64,000 bases of DNA, from the NCBI GenBank assembly GCA_964639765.1, contig CAZXEN010000006.1, positions 14,746 through 78,745 of the forward strand, read 5' to 3'. Of the stretch, positions 50,762 through 60,713 are shown in pieces (within the stretch, counting starts at the first letter, position 1; the number at the start of each line of letters is the position of its first letter). Under the pieces are notes generated by a model. That model did not search any database. It was not told the DNA's origin and was given only the letters and a program-made list of their open reading frames with translations. This DNA is from Scybalousia_A sp964639765 (GTDB lineage: Bacteria > Bacteroidota > Bacteroidia > Bacteroidales > P3). The position numbers and the translations under genes are program-made.

Positions 50762-53217
50762 TGATAGAACCAAAAGAAATTGGATTTCAAGAAATAAAAA
50801 ACTCTATAAAAGAAAAATGTAATACAGTCTCTGCACAAGTCCTTGCGCAAGAGCTGCATTTCCTTACCGATTATCAGCAAATAAACACGCTCCTGCAGGA
50901 AAGCTATGAAATGAAAAGTCTTCTGCTTGGCATAAAAGACTTCCCTCAGGACAATTATTTCGACTGCATTTCTTTTCTGCAGGAACTAAGGACAGAGAAT
51001 ACCTGCATATCCCAGCATGATATGAAACTCTTGCTCCTGTCCTACTCTACCATCAAGGACATCCTTCAGTTTTTTGCCAACGAACAAGAGGAAAAGATAC
51101 CTGCTTTGGCAAAAACCTACTCCAACATCTTTTTCAATGAAGAACTGTTGAGGGAATGTTCCCGTATAATAGACACAGACGGAGAAATAAAAGAGAGTTG
51201 TTCGCCGTTGCTCAGGGAGATACGTCAAAAGCAAGACAGATGCAAATCCCAGATGAGCAGAAAAATCCAGAGCATACTCTCCAATTCCAAGACCAATGGC
51301 TGGACTTCTTCCGATGATGAGGTAACCATACGCAACGGTTCCTTGGTTGTTCCTATAAAATCCTCATATAAAAAACAGGTAAAAGGCATCCTGCACGACA
51401 CTTCCCAAACAGGACAGACTTTTTATATAGAACCGGAAGAAATAGTGGAACTGAACTTTGAAATAAAGGAACTTTACCTTGAGGAGCAGCGGGAAATACA
51501 CAGGATTCTTCTGGAATTCTCCAACGTTCTCAGAGAAAACCTCAACGAAGTCCTTGATTGTTACAGATTCCTTGTGCAGATAGACTTCATAAGAGCGAGA
51601 ACTCTTTACTCCATTGAGATAAAAGCGACAAGACCAGACCTTAAACCCGTCCCTGTCCTCAATTGGTATGAAGCAAGACACCCTTTGCTGGAAGCAGCCT
51701 TGAAGAAAAAACAGAAAAACATAGTCCCTTTGAGAATATCCCTCAACTCTGAACAAAGAATACTTATTGTTTCAGGTCCAAATGCTGGAGGCAAGTCTGT
51801 CTGTTTAAAGACCGTGGCTCTTCTGCAATATATGCTACAGTGTGGTCTGCTCGTTCCTATGAAAGAATCTTCTGAAGCTGGCATATTCAACGAGATGTTT
51901 ATCTCCATAGGCGACTCCCAGAGTATAGAAAACGACCTTAGCACCTATTCTTCCCATCTTCTGCAGATGAAAAACATCTGTGAAAATGCAGACAAAGACT
52001 CCATGTTCCTTATAGACGAATGTGGTGCAGGAACAGACCCTGCCATTGGTGGAGCAATTGCAGAAAGCATTCTTGAATATCTCAATGAAATAAAATCATG
52101 GGGAGTGGTTACTACCCACTATTCAAATCTTAAGCACCTTGCACTTAACCATTCTTCCATACTTAATGGAGCCATGCTTTTTGACAGTGAGAATATGTTG
52201 CCGCTGTTTACACTCAGCATAGGAACACCTGGAAGCAGTTTTGCTTTTGAAATTGCTCAAAGAATAGGACTTGACAAACATATCATAGAGTCAGCAAAAC
52301 AAAAGGCAGGAACTTCACAGGTACGTTTTGAACAGGAACTGCAACAGATAGAAGTTGAGAAACTTTCCCTTCAAAAGGAAAGAAGAAGAATGAAAGAATA
52401 TGATGACGAGTTGTACAATATCGTTCAAAAATACAGAATACTGGAAGAAAGGCTTTCTCTGGAAAAGAAAGATATTCTCAACAAAGCACGCTCAGAGGCA
52501 AAAGAAATCCTACAAGGAGCAAACCGCAGAATAGAGAAGACAATAGAAGAGATACAGTCTGCAAAGGCTGAGAAAGAGAAAGTAAAACAACTGAAACAGG
52601 AAGTAAAGCAACATATAGAGCAAATAGACGAAGACATCAAAAAAGAGGAGGACGCAACCAAGGACAACATCGCAGATAAATCACAAACAGAACCTCAACC
52701 TGTAAAGAAGACTCATCTGAAGATTGTTTCCTCTCCTGTTGTTGAAGGCGATTATGTTCTTTTCGGGGAGGAAGAGACGGTCATGGAGGTTAAAAGCGTC
52801 AATAAAAACAAGGTAGAACTTATCAATGGCATAATGAGTGTCAAAACCCAATTGAACAAGGTCAAGAAAATAGACAAACAAAGTTATCTCCGCCAAGAAA
52901 AAGCCAACAAAAAAAACAGCAATTCTTTTGTTTCCAATCCTATAATGAACAGAATAAACGAGATACGAGCCAATTTCTCTCCTCAGATAGACCTCAGAGG
53001 CAAAAGAGGTGAAGATGCTTTGAAAGAGGTTGCCAATATTCTTGACACAGCCCGCCTTTTGGGAGAAAACCAGATAAGAATACTGCACGGAAAAGGAGAC
53101 GGCATACTGAAAGTCCTTATAAGGGACTATCTGAAGACTCTTCCTGAGGTAAAAACTTTCTATCCTGAGAGAGTGGAATTTGGAGGCGAAGGCATCACTG
53201 TTGTGGAACTAAGATAA
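50761..53217 (+). CDS. mutS2: Endonuclease MutS2
   Basis: This 818-residue protein has a MutS-like core without the mismatch-recognition domain, the ATPase site (IVSGPNAGGKSVCLKT near residue 337, Walker B FLIDECGAGTDP near 417), a long coiled coil (about 510-640) and a C-terminal Smr domain (IDLRGKRGEDALKEV, RILHGKGDGILK). MutS2 acts on branched DNA and stalled ribosomes rather than in mismatch repair. Length is standard. Its start overlaps the stop of the AI-2E-family gene. Confidence 0.95.
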   Translation: MIEPKEIGFQEIKNSIKEKCNTVSAQVLAQELHFLTDYQQINTLLQESYEMKSLLLGIKDFPQDNYFDCISFLQELRTENTCISQHDMKLLLLSYSTIKDILQFFANEQEEKIPALAKTYSNIFFNEELLRECSRIIDTDGEIKESCSPLLREIRQKQDRCKSQMSRKIQSILSNSKTNGWTSSDDEVTIRNGSLVVPIKSSYKKQVKGILHDTSQTGQTFYIEPEEIVELNFEIKELYLEEQREIHRILLEFSNVLRENLNEVLDCYRFLVQIDFIRARTLYSIEIKATRPDLKPVPVLNWYEARHPLLEAALKKKQKNIVPLRISLNSEQRILIVSGPNAGGKSVCLKTVALLQYMLQCGLLVPMKESSEAGIFNEMFISIGDSQSIENDLSTYSSHLLQMKNICENADKDSMFLIDECGAGTDPAIGGAIAESILEYLNEIKSWGVVTTHYSNLKHLALNHSSILNGAMLFDSENMLPLFTLSIGTPGSSFAFEIAQRIGLDKHIIESAKQKAGTSQVRFEQELQQIEVEKLSLQKERRRMKEYDDELYNIVQKYRILEERLSLEKKDILNKARSEAKEILQGANRRIEKTIEEIQSAKAEKEKVKQLKQEVKQHIEQIDEDIKKEEDATKDNIADKSQTEPQPVKKTHLKIVSSPVVEGDYVLFGEEETVMEVKSVNKNKVELINGIMSVKTQLNKVKKIDKQSYLRQEKANKKNSNSFVSNPIMNRINEIRANFSPQIDLRGKRGEDALKEVANILDTARLLGENQIRILHGKGDGILKVLIRDYLKTLPEVKTFYPERVEFGGEGITVVELR

Positions 53218-53221
53218 TAAT

Positions 53222-53360
53222 CGGGTTTTTATAGGGGGAGTTTAAAAAAACCACTTAAAAAAACGAGGTTTTTGTTTCTCAAAACGAGGTTTTTATACCC
53301 CTAAAAGCAGGTTTTTATACCCTTAAAACGAAGTTTAAAATTTTTAAAAGTTCGTTTTTT
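53222..53360. repeat. Intergenic tandem repeats of an AACGAGGTTTTTATACCC unit
   Basis: Between convergent mutS2 and sppA lie four to five degenerate units: GGGTTTTTATAGG, ACGAGGTTTTTGTTTC, ACGAGGTTTTTATACCCC, GCAGGTTTTTATACCC, ACGAAGTTT. They alternate with TAAAA spacers and end in AAAAGTTCGTTTTTTT. ACGAAGTTTAAAA and TTTTAAAAGTTCGT can pair as a terminator. The TTTATACC-TAAAA word also occurs near 17655. Confidence 0.6.
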
Positions 53361-53379
53361 TCAAAGTTTTCAAATAACA

Positions 53380-53425
53380 AACAAAAAATGCTCATATTCT
53401 GTTATGAGCATTTTTTGTTTGAAAT
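53380..53425. terminator. Terminator hairpin between mutS2 and sppA
   Basis: AAACAAAAAATGCTCATA (from 53381) pairs with TATGAGCATTTTTTGTTT (to about 53420) around a short loop with T- and A-rich sides. It can serve both convergent genes. Confidence 0.75.
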
Positions 53426-53473
53426 ATATGTTTTTTTAAGTATTTACAAAAAAAGACCGCTTTTCTTTGCCTT

Positions 53474-55258
53474 TTAGAAAGAAATCACGTAATCCATTCT
53501 CTTCTGTACCCCCTGCATATTGGCAATATCCCTTAACTGCAGGAAGAAAGAGTATGGTTTGCCAAGTTCTTTTGTAAGGGTTTTCAGACTCATTTCGTTT
53601 GACTCCGAATCCATTATCTGTTCAATAATTCCTTTTGTCTTTGGATAGGATATGATACCATATTGTTTCAGTCCTGCTTTTTGGGCAGCTAAAGCTATTG
53701 CCTTGTTCAGTCCTCCAAATTCATCAACCAGTCCCAATTCTTTGGCATCTTTGCCTGTCCATACCCTTCCTTTTGCTATGGTGGCTATATATTCCGGAGT
53801 TTTTCCTCGGCCTGTTGCAACCCTGTTGATGAAATTAACATAGAATCTTTCCACATTAAGCTGCATAAGATTTCTTGCATCAGCAGTCATAGGCGTTGTA
53901 ACACTTATAGGATTGGAGTTGGCATGTGTCTTGACGGTGTCAAAAGTAATCCCAAGATTGGTTTTCAAAGCACGGGAGAAGTTTGGCATCACTCCAAAGA
54001 CGCCTATGGAACCTGTAATGGTTGTTGTGTTTGCTACAATATATGAAGCATTGGAAGACATCTCATAGCCTGCTGAGGCTGCATAATCTCCCATGGAAAC
54101 AATAACAGGTTTCTTCTTTTTGGCTTTTATTACTTCGTTGGTGATACTTTCAGATGCTATGGCATCGCCTCCTCGGGAATTAACCCTGAGAACTATTGCT
54201 TTCACTCTCTTATCATTGGCTGCTTTCTCTATTGCCTTACATGTTGTCTCGCTTCCAATGGAAATATCCGAGCCTTTGCCTTGTGATACATCGCCGTAGG
54301 CATATACCACCGCAATGTTTTCCTTTCCCACTTTGTTTAGTGAGGCAAAAGACTTCCTGTATTTGGTATAGGAGATAAAGTTTATCTTAGCATCCTTGGA
54401 AAGCGAGTTTTCCTTTATGACGTTTTTGCTTATCATTTCCTTGCAGTCGGATTTGAAACCGACATAGTCTATTATGTGGTTCTGCAAAGCATCTTTTGTC
54501 ATAAAGCCCTGCAAAGAAGAGACAATGTTGTTGAAAGTATCTATGTTGATATTCCTGCTTTCAGCCATTTGTCTGGAGATAACCTCCCAGATAGAAGAAA
54601 GATATACACGTGTCTGAACACGGTTGGAGTCTGACATCCTGTCGTTGATATACATTTCTCCTGCACTCTTGAAAGCATTGCTTTTTGGACGGACAAGATC
54701 AACATCAATATCAAGCTTGTTTATCAGGTCTTTTATGTACATTACCTCTGCACCCATACCGGCTAACATTATTTCTCCGGCAGGATTTACCATAATCTTG
54801 TCCGAAGCTGATGCTATGTAATAGGATTTTTGATCCATCAGATCTCCATAGGCATATATTTTCTTGCCTGATTGTCTGAAATCCTGCAAAACTTCCCTTA
54901 ACTCCTGCGCTGTTGCCATGCCGTCAGCCTGCAAAAGAGAAAAGTTAAGCATTATTGCCTTTATTCTCTTATCTGTTTTTGCTTTGTTCAAAACTGCTAT
55001 AAACTCTGTAAGACCTATGTTTGTCTCCATATTCAAACCATCTGTGGACAACAGACCTTGCAGGCTTTCCACCTCACGGTCATAGATAGGCTTGTCCATA
55101 TTTATCACCAGAACGGAATTGTCCTTGACTTCCACTTCGGGCTGAGAGACAGAAGATATAAGGCTTCCGATAACCGAAGAAATAATAAACAACACAGCCA
55201 TCAAAGCCAAAAGACTTCCCAAACAAGAAGCAAAAGTGAATTTAAAAAACTGTTTCAT
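53474..55258 (-). CDS. sppA: Signal peptide peptidase SppA, long form
   Basis: This 594-residue inner-membrane serine protease degrades leftover signal peptides. It has an N-terminal membrane helix (about 10-35) and two tandem ClpP-like domains. The catalytic Ser is in MGDYAASAGYEMSS (second domain) and the general-base Lys in DLMDQKSYYIASASD (first domain), as in the E. coli 67-kDa type. Length fits. It is transcribed from a TAACTTTG box at 55299-55306. Confidence 0.94.
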   Translation of the reverse strand: MKQFFKFTFASCLGSLLALMAVLFIISSVIGSLISSVSQPEVEVKDNSVLVINMDKPIYDREVESLQGLLSTDGLNMETNIGLTEFIAVLNKAKTDKRIKAIMLNFSLLQADGMATAQELREVLQDFRQSGKKIYAYGDLMDQKSYYIASASDKIMVNPAGEIMLAGMGAEVMYIKDLINKLDIDVDLVRPKSNAFKSAGEMYINDRMSDSNRVQTRVYLSSIWEVISRQMAESRNINIDTFNNIVSSLQGFMTKDALQNHIIDYVGFKSDCKEMISKNVIKENSLSKDAKINFISYTKYRKSFASLNKVGKENIAVVYAYGDVSQGKGSDISIGSETTCKAIEKAANDKRVKAIVLRVNSRGGDAIASESITNEVIKAKKKKPVIVSMGDYAASAGYEMSSNASYIVANTTTITGSIGVFGVMPNFSRALKTNLGITFDTVKTHANSNPISVTTPMTADARNLMQLNVERFYVNFINRVATGRGKTPEYIATIAKGRVWTGKDAKELGLVDEFGGLNKAIALAAQKAGLKQYGIISYPKTKGIIEQIMDSESNEMSLKTLTKELGKPYSFFLQLRDIANMQGVQKRMDYVISF

Positions 55259-55298
55259 AATATCTTATAATTAAATAACGACAACCTGAAATTTTTTG

Positions 55299-55306
55299 CA
55301 AAGTTA
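55299..55306 (-). promoter_or_regulatory. -7 promoter element of sppA
   Basis: The minus strand reads TAACTTTG followed by CAAAA, a full match to TAnnTTTG, 40 bases before the ATG. Confidence 0.65.
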
Positions 55307-55414
55307 AATAAAAAACTTGTTCTGATATTATCTGCAAGGAGAAAATTAGTGTATTCCTCTTTTTTTTACTTGACAATTTCCTGTGAAAAAAAGACTAAAA
55401 AACCTTCGCCAAAA

Positions 55415-55530
55415 AAGAGTTGGTTTTTACAAAAAAAGATCAACTCTTTTGGGTCAAAAGATTAGGATTTCAGAAAAAAAGTCTTGATCTTTTTTTTTAT
55501 CAAGTCTTGATTTTTGTTTGTAAAAAACAA
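55415..55530. repeat. Intergenic repeat block of the GAGTTGG / AAGTCTTGATC family
   Basis: AAAAGAGTTGGTTTTT and AAGATCAACTCTTTT form an imperfect hairpin, followed by AAAGTCTTGATC, a T run, then ATCAAGTCTTGATTTTT. The same words make up the intergenic blocks at 3572-3656 and 17629-17715. Here the block lies between two divergent promoters, so it is not simply a terminator. Confidence 0.6.
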
Positions 55531-55549
55531 AAAACTTGATGTTTTTTTG

Positions 55550-55557
55550 TACTTTTG
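55550..55557 (+). promoter_or_regulatory. -7 promoter element upstream of the structured leader and ISP gene
   Basis: TACTTTTG followed by CAG matches TAnnTTTG. It predicts a transcript start near 55563 and a leader of about 285 bases. Confidence 0.65.
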
Positions 55558-55562
55558 CAGTC

Positions 55563-55790
55563 TATTAGGCAATAGTGCCGGAAATAAATACAAGATAACT
55601 ATTATTTCGCTCTCAAAAATAGATTCCGAAAATCCTTTTTAAAAGACGAAATATGCTCTACCAAGTGATTTATTTCGAAAGTTGGATACCCTATTATTAA
55701 GTTGTGCCGCTTGGGTGCGAACTTACTAAGGGTGTCAGGGTACTTTCGGAATCTTCCCTTGAGAGCGATAGTGAAGTTTGCACTTTTTCT
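55563..55790 (+). ncRNA. Structured RNA leader upstream of the ISP restriction enzyme
   Basis: Two long-range stems are evident: CGCTCTCAA (55608-55616) with TTGAGAGCG (55759-55767), and AGATTCCGAAA (55621-55631) with TTTCGGAATCT (55744-55754), separated by a symmetric 4-base loop. Inside, ACCCT/AGGGT (55688/55729) and AAGTT/AACTT (55699/55720) make a smaller arm. A small hairpin GGCA-ATAG-TGCC starts the leader. CGAAAGT (55676) can compete for part of the 3' arm, so two forms are possible. No known RNA family is recognised. Confidence 0.6.
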
Positions 55791-55847
55791 ATTTATTAAA
55801 TTTCGTCATCAGTGATTTGATAGTTATTCTGCTAAATATCAAACACT

Positions 55848-58800
55848 ATGGCAAATTTAAAAGAAGTGCTTAGCAAGTATAGAAAAGAGTCTTTCTCAAC
55901 AAGAAACAACGGGGATAAGTTTGAACGGCTTATAAAAAATTTTCTTTTGACATATCCTATGTACAAAAACCGTCTGTCCGAAGTATGGATGTGGCAAGAG
56001 TTTCCTTTCAGAGACAGTATAGGCAAACAAGATGTAGGAATAGACTTAGTTGCAAGAACTTTTGAAGATGAATATTGGGCTATTCAGTGCAAATGTTTTG
56101 ACAAGAATACCTATATAAACAAAGGTGATGTGGATACTTTTCTTTCCACTTCCACAAGAACGTTTGTTGATGAACAGGGTCAGATTCGACGGTTTGCCTT
56201 TCGCCTTTGGATAGATACAAGTGAAAGAGGTATGACATCCAATGCATGGGCTAATTTCCAGAATCAAACGATTCCTGCCGCCCGATTGGGTTATTGGGAT
56301 TTGCTGTCATACGATATTGACTGGAAACAATTGGATGAAAACACTCATTCTGCTTCTGCTCTAAGAAAGAAGAAACAACTTATGGAGCATCAGACAACTG
56401 CATTAAACAAAGCCATAAAATATTTTCAGACAGCAGACCGAGGCAAACTGATAATGGCTTGTGGAACAGGCAAGACTTATACTTCCTTGAAAATAGCAGA
56501 ACAATTGACTTCAAACAAGGGGACAATACTTTTCCTTGTGCCGAGTATTGCACTGCTTTCTCAGACTCTGAGAGAATGGAACTACGATGCAGAAAAACAA
56601 ATCTACTCTATATGTATCTGCTCCGACTCTCAAGTATCAAGAACGGAAGACGAGAACTCTTTCTTGGTAGAAGACTTGGCAATGCCTGCTTCCACAAATG
56701 TAAACAATATAATCTATCAAGTAAAGACTATAAACAGAAAACGCAAGGAGGGTATGCTTGTTATCTTCTCCACCTACCAGTCTATAAATGTTATCTCCGA
56801 AGCACAGAAACAGTTAGGTAAAGACCTTATGTTTGATTTGATTGTCTGTGATGAAGCACACCGTACCACAGGCGTTACACTCAAAGGAGAGGAGGAAAGC
56901 AATTTTGTAAGCGTGCATGATAACGATTTTATACAAGCCAAAAAACGCCTGTATATGACAGCAACTCCACGTCTTTATAAGCAGAATGACCAAATCCGAG
57001 CAAGAGAAAAAGACGCCTATCTATGCAGTATGGATGATGCAGCATTATATGGCAACGAGATTTATCGTATAGGCTTTGGTGAGGCAGTAGATAAAAATCT
57101 TCTTTCCGATTACAAAGTACTTGTCTTAACCGTTTCAGAAAAGGATGTAAGCACAAATATTATCAACAAACTACAGTCAATACAACAAGGCAAAGACACG
57201 GCTTTGGAAACCGATGACGCTGCCAAGTTGATAGGTTGTATAAATGCACTGAGCAAGAAAACACTTAGCGAACACAACATATTAAGACAATCCGACCCTA
57301 ATCCAATGAGAAAAGCCGTGGCTTTTTGTCGTACTATCTCTTGGTCAAAAGTAACAAGCCAAGCACTGAATATATGCAGTGAAAACTATAGGGAAGAATT
57401 GGATAAAGAAGAAAAACGCAACACTGTTTCAATCAAATCCTCTCATGTAGATGGTTCTATGGGAGCTTCCTTTAGAGACGAGAAATTACAATGGTTGAAA
57501 GAAACGCCAAACAACAACCATGAGTGCCGTGTATTGACCAATGTGCGTTGTCTTTCCGAAGGTGTGGATATGCCTTCTTTGGATGCTATCTTGTTTTTCT
57601 CTCCTAAGAACTCCCAAGTGGATGTTGTACAATCTGTCGGCAGAGTGATGAGAAAAGCAGAAGGAAAGAAATACGGATATATCATCATCCCCGTTGTTGT
57701 ACCTGAAAATGCAGACCCTAACACTGTGTTGGATAATAACGAGGGTTTCAAAGTAGTGTGGGATATTCTCAATGCTTTGAGGGCTCATGATGACCGTTTT
57801 GACGCAATAGTCAATAAAGTTGAACTAAACAAAAACCGTCCTACTAATATCCTTTTGACAGGTTCTATTTTCGGTGGCACGGGTGCAAATAAGGACACGG
57901 AAACATCAGAAGATACTAATGACAACGAGGATATTAAAGAAACTATTGCTCAGCAGATGGAACTGCAGTTTGAGAAAATGCAATCCGTCATCTATGCCCG
58001 CATGGTTGAAAAGGTGGGTAATAAACGCTATTGGGAACAGTGGGCGGAGGATGTGGCAAAGATAGCCGAAAGACACATACAACAGATTACCGAGTTGATA
58101 AATACGGACGCAAAGGCAAGAAAAGAATTTGACAAATTCCTCAAAGGCTTGCACAAAAACATAAATCCGTCCGTTAAAGAGCAGACTGCCATAGAGATGT
58201 TGGCACAACATATTATTACAAAGCCTGTCTTTGAAGCCTTGTTTGAGAATTATTCTTTTGCAGCTAACAATCCTATAAGCAAGGCAATGAACCGTATCAT
58301 CAATCTATTGAATGAAAGAATAGATGAACAGGACCATGAGAATCTTGAAAAATTCTACCGCAGTGTCCGTCTAAGAGCAGAGGGTATTGACAACTCTCAA
58401 GCTAAGCAAAAGATTGTTGTGGAGTTGTATGACAAGTTTTTCCGCTTGGCTTTCAAGAAAACAACCGAGCAGTTGGGAATTGTATATACTCCTGTGGAAG
58501 TTGTGGATTTTATTATAAGGAGTGTAGAGCATGTGTTGAATAAAGAGTTTTCACGTTCTTTGAGCGATAAGAATGTTAATATAATTGACCCTTTCACCGG
58601 TACAGGTACGTTTATTACAAGGTTGTTGCAAAGTGGTATTATCAAAGATAAGGATTTGGAAAGGAAATATAAGCAAGAGATATTTGCTAATGAAATAGTT
58701 TTGTTGGCTTATTATATTGCAAGTATCAATATTGAAAACGTTTATCACGATTTGCAACACAATAATGATACCTACCAATCTTTTGAAGGGATATGTCTGA

Positions 58801-60707
58801 CCGATACTTTCCAATTAGGCGAACAGATGTATTCTAAACAAAACACCCAAACCGAACTTATTGAACCTACTTTCCCCGAAAACACTGCCCGAATCAAAAA
58901 ACAACTCAATAAACCTATAACCGTTATTATCGGCAATCCACCCTATTCTGTTGGACAGAAATCTGCAAACGATAATGCCCAAAATCAACATTATCCATTG
59001 TTAGAACAAAAAATAGCAAATACTTATATAAAATTCAGCACTGCTCATACAAAAAATGCTATGTATGATAGTTATATTAAAGCGTTTCGTTGGGCAACCG
59101 ACAGGCTAAATCAAAATAATAACGGCGTCATTGCATTTATTAGTAATGGTTCTTGGTTGGATAGTAATACTGGCAACGGTTTTAGAAAATCATTAGAAAA
59201 TGAATTTTCTGCAATTTATGTATTTAATCTAAGAGGAAACCAACGTACAAGCGGAGAATTATCACGCAAAGAGGGTGGAAAAATCTTCGGTTCAGGAAGC
59301 CGTACGCCTATTGCTATAACATTATTAATCAAAAAACCGCAACAACAGGGCAAAGCCACAATATACTACCACGATATAGGAGATTATCTAAGTAGGGAGC
59401 AGAAACTACAAATTATAGACAAGTTTTCTTCTGTTAAAAACTTACCTTTTGAAATCCTTACTCCAAATGAACATGGCGATTGGATAAATAAACGCAATGA
59501 TTCGTTCGACAGTTGGATTGAAATAGGAGATAAGAAGAGAGAAAATAATAAAACCTTTTTTAAATCTATTTATTCAAGGGGTTTAGGGACAAGTAGAGAT
59601 GTGTGGGTATATAATTTTTCTAAGAATAAACTTGAAAATAATATATCCAAAATGATTAGTTTTTATAATGAACAAAGAATGTTATTATTTACTCATAAGA
59701 TTGATAATGTAACTATTTCTCCACAATATATAAGTTGGAGTGCTAAACTTATTAAAGATTGTAAGAATAATATAGAATATCATTACAATAAGGGAGTTTA
59801 TATAACAGGATTGTATAGACCCTATAGCAAACAATATTTATATTTTAATCCACAGGTATTAAATGAAAGTGTTAATGCTATGTCTAATTTCTTTTTTATT
59901 AACAAAGAAAATCTTTTAATTTGTATTCCTGGTATTGGAGATACAAAAGATTTTTCGTGTATTATAACTAATTTGATTCCTGACTTAGGAATAGAAGGTG
60001 CTTCGCAATGTTTTCCTCTTTATTACTATGAAAAGCAAACCAAAGAAAAGACTTTGTTTGATAATGCGGCGGAAGATGATTATATAAGGCGTGATGCAAT
60101 TACGGATTTTATACTCCAGCGTGCAAAAGAGCAATACGGTAATCGTGTATTCAAGGAAGATATTTTTTATTATGTATATGGTTTTCTTCATTGCGAGAGT
60201 TATAGAAAAACATTTGCCAATGATTTAAAGAAGATGTTACCGCGTATTCCTTTGGTGGAGAAAGCAGAAGATTTTTGGGCCTTTTCCAATGCTGGAAGGC
60301 AACTTGCGAATTTGCATTTGAATTATGAAACAATTGAACTGTATAATAAATGTGTTATTACTCAACCATATGAACAAATCTCATACAGAGTTCAAAAGAT
60401 GAAATTCGGTGGTACAAGTAAGCAAAAGGACAAGACAACGATTATATATAACAATCTTATTACTATAAATAATATTCCTTTAAAGGCATACGATTATATT
60501 GTTAATGGTAAATCGGCTATTGAATGGATAATGGAGCGTTACGCAGTTACAACAGACAAGAAAAGTGGTATAACTAACGACGCTAATGATTGGTGTGATG
60601 AGGTTGGGGACGAGAAATATATTTTCAATCTACTACTTAGAATCATCAACCTTTCCTGTCAGAGTGTTGATATTATAAATTCTTTGCCAAAAGTAAATTT
60701 TACCTAA
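55848..60707 (+). CDS. Type ISP single-chain restriction-modification enzyme
   Basis: This 1619-residue protein combines all activities of an LlaBIII/LlaGI-like enzyme. An Mrr-like PD-(D/E)xK nuclease lies at about 15-95 (VGIDLVA ... YWAIQCKC). A superfamily 2 helicase spans about 175-640 (MACGTGKTYTSL, CDEAHRTTG, MTATPRLY, QSVGRVMRKAEG). A coupler follows, then an N6-adenine methylase with DPFTGTGTFITRLL near 915 and IIGNPPYSVG near 1030. The C-terminal part, to 1619, should recognise the DNA target. No separate methylase or antirestriction gene is near. Confidence 0.92.
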   Translation: MANLKEVLSKYRKESFSTRNNGDKFERLIKNFLLTYPMYKNRLSEVWMWQEFPFRDSIGKQDVGIDLVARTFEDEYWAIQCKCFDKNTYINKGDVDTFLSTSTRTFVDEQGQIRRFAFRLWIDTSERGMTSNAWANFQNQTIPAARLGYWDLLSYDIDWKQLDENTHSASALRKKKQLMEHQTTALNKAIKYFQTADRGKLIMACGTGKTYTSLKIAEQLTSNKGTILFLVPSIALLSQTLREWNYDAEKQIYSICICSDSQVSRTEDENSFLVEDLAMPASTNVNNIIYQVKTINRKRKEGMLVIFSTYQSINVISEAQKQLGKDLMFDLIVCDEAHRTTGVTLKGEEESNFVSVHDNDFIQAKKRLYMTATPRLYKQNDQIRAREKDAYLCSMDDAALYGNEIYRIGFGEAVDKNLLSDYKVLVLTVSEKDVSTNIINKLQSIQQGKDTALETDDAAKLIGCINALSKKTLSEHNILRQSDPNPMRKAVAFCRTISWSKVTSQALNICSENYREELDKEEKRNTVSIKSSHVDGSMGASFRDEKLQWLKETPNNNHECRVLTNVRCLSEGVDMPSLDAILFFSPKNSQVDVVQSVGRVMRKAEGKKYGYIIIPVVVPENADPNTVLDNNEGFKVVWDILNALRAHDDRFDAIVNKVELNKNRPTNILLTGSIFGGTGANKDTETSEDTNDNEDIKETIAQQMELQFEKMQSVIYARMVEKVGNKRYWEQWAEDVAKIAERHIQQITELINTDAKARKEFDKFLKGLHKNINPSVKEQTAIEMLAQHIITKPVFEALFENYSFAANNPISKAMNRIINLLNERIDEQDHENLEKFYRSVRLRAEGIDNSQAKQKIVVELYDKFFRLAFKKTTEQLGIVYTPVEVVDFIIRSVEHVLNKEFSRSLSDKNVNIIDPFTGTGTFITRLLQSGIIKDKDLERKYKQEIFANEIVLLAYYIASINIENVYHDLQHNNDTYQSFEGICLTDTFQLGEQMYSKQNTQTELIEPTFPENTARIKKQLNKPITVIIGNPPYSVGQKSANDNAQNQHYPLLEQKIANTYIKFSTAHTKNAMYDSYIKAFRWATDRLNQNNNGVIAFISNGSWLDSNTGNGFRKSLENEFSAIYVFNLRGNQRTSGELSRKEGGKIFGSGSRTPIAITLLIKKPQQQGKATIYYHDIGDYLSREQKLQIIDKFSSVKNLPFEILTPNEHGDWINKRNDSFDSWIEIGDKKRENNKTFFKSIYSRGLGTSRDVWVYNFSKNKLENNISKMISFYNEQRMLLFTHKIDNVTISPQYISWSAKLIKDCKNNIEYHYNKGVYITGLYRPYSKQYLYFNPQVLNESVNAMSNFFFINKENLLICIPGIGDTKDFSCIITNLIPDLGIEGASQCFPLYYYEKQTKEKTLFDNAAEDDYIRRDAITDFILQRAKEQYGNRVFKEDIFYYVYGFLHCESYRKTFANDLKKMLPRIPLVEKAEDFWAFSNAGRQLANLHLNYETIELYNKCVITQPYEQISYRVQKMKFGGTSKQKDKTTIIYNNLITINNIPLKAYDYIVNGKSAIEWIMERYAVTTDKKSGITNDANDWCDEVGDEKYIFNLLLRIINLSCQSVDIINSLPKVNFT

Positions 60708-60713
60708 CCTAAA

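Noticed and set aside
53222..53360. CRISPR array
   Set aside because: The repeats are short, degenerate and not separated by unique spacers of equal length; no cas genes are present.
55563..55790. tmRNA or RNase P RNA
   Set aside because: I looked for the conserved core words of both RNAs and a tag reading frame and did not find them.
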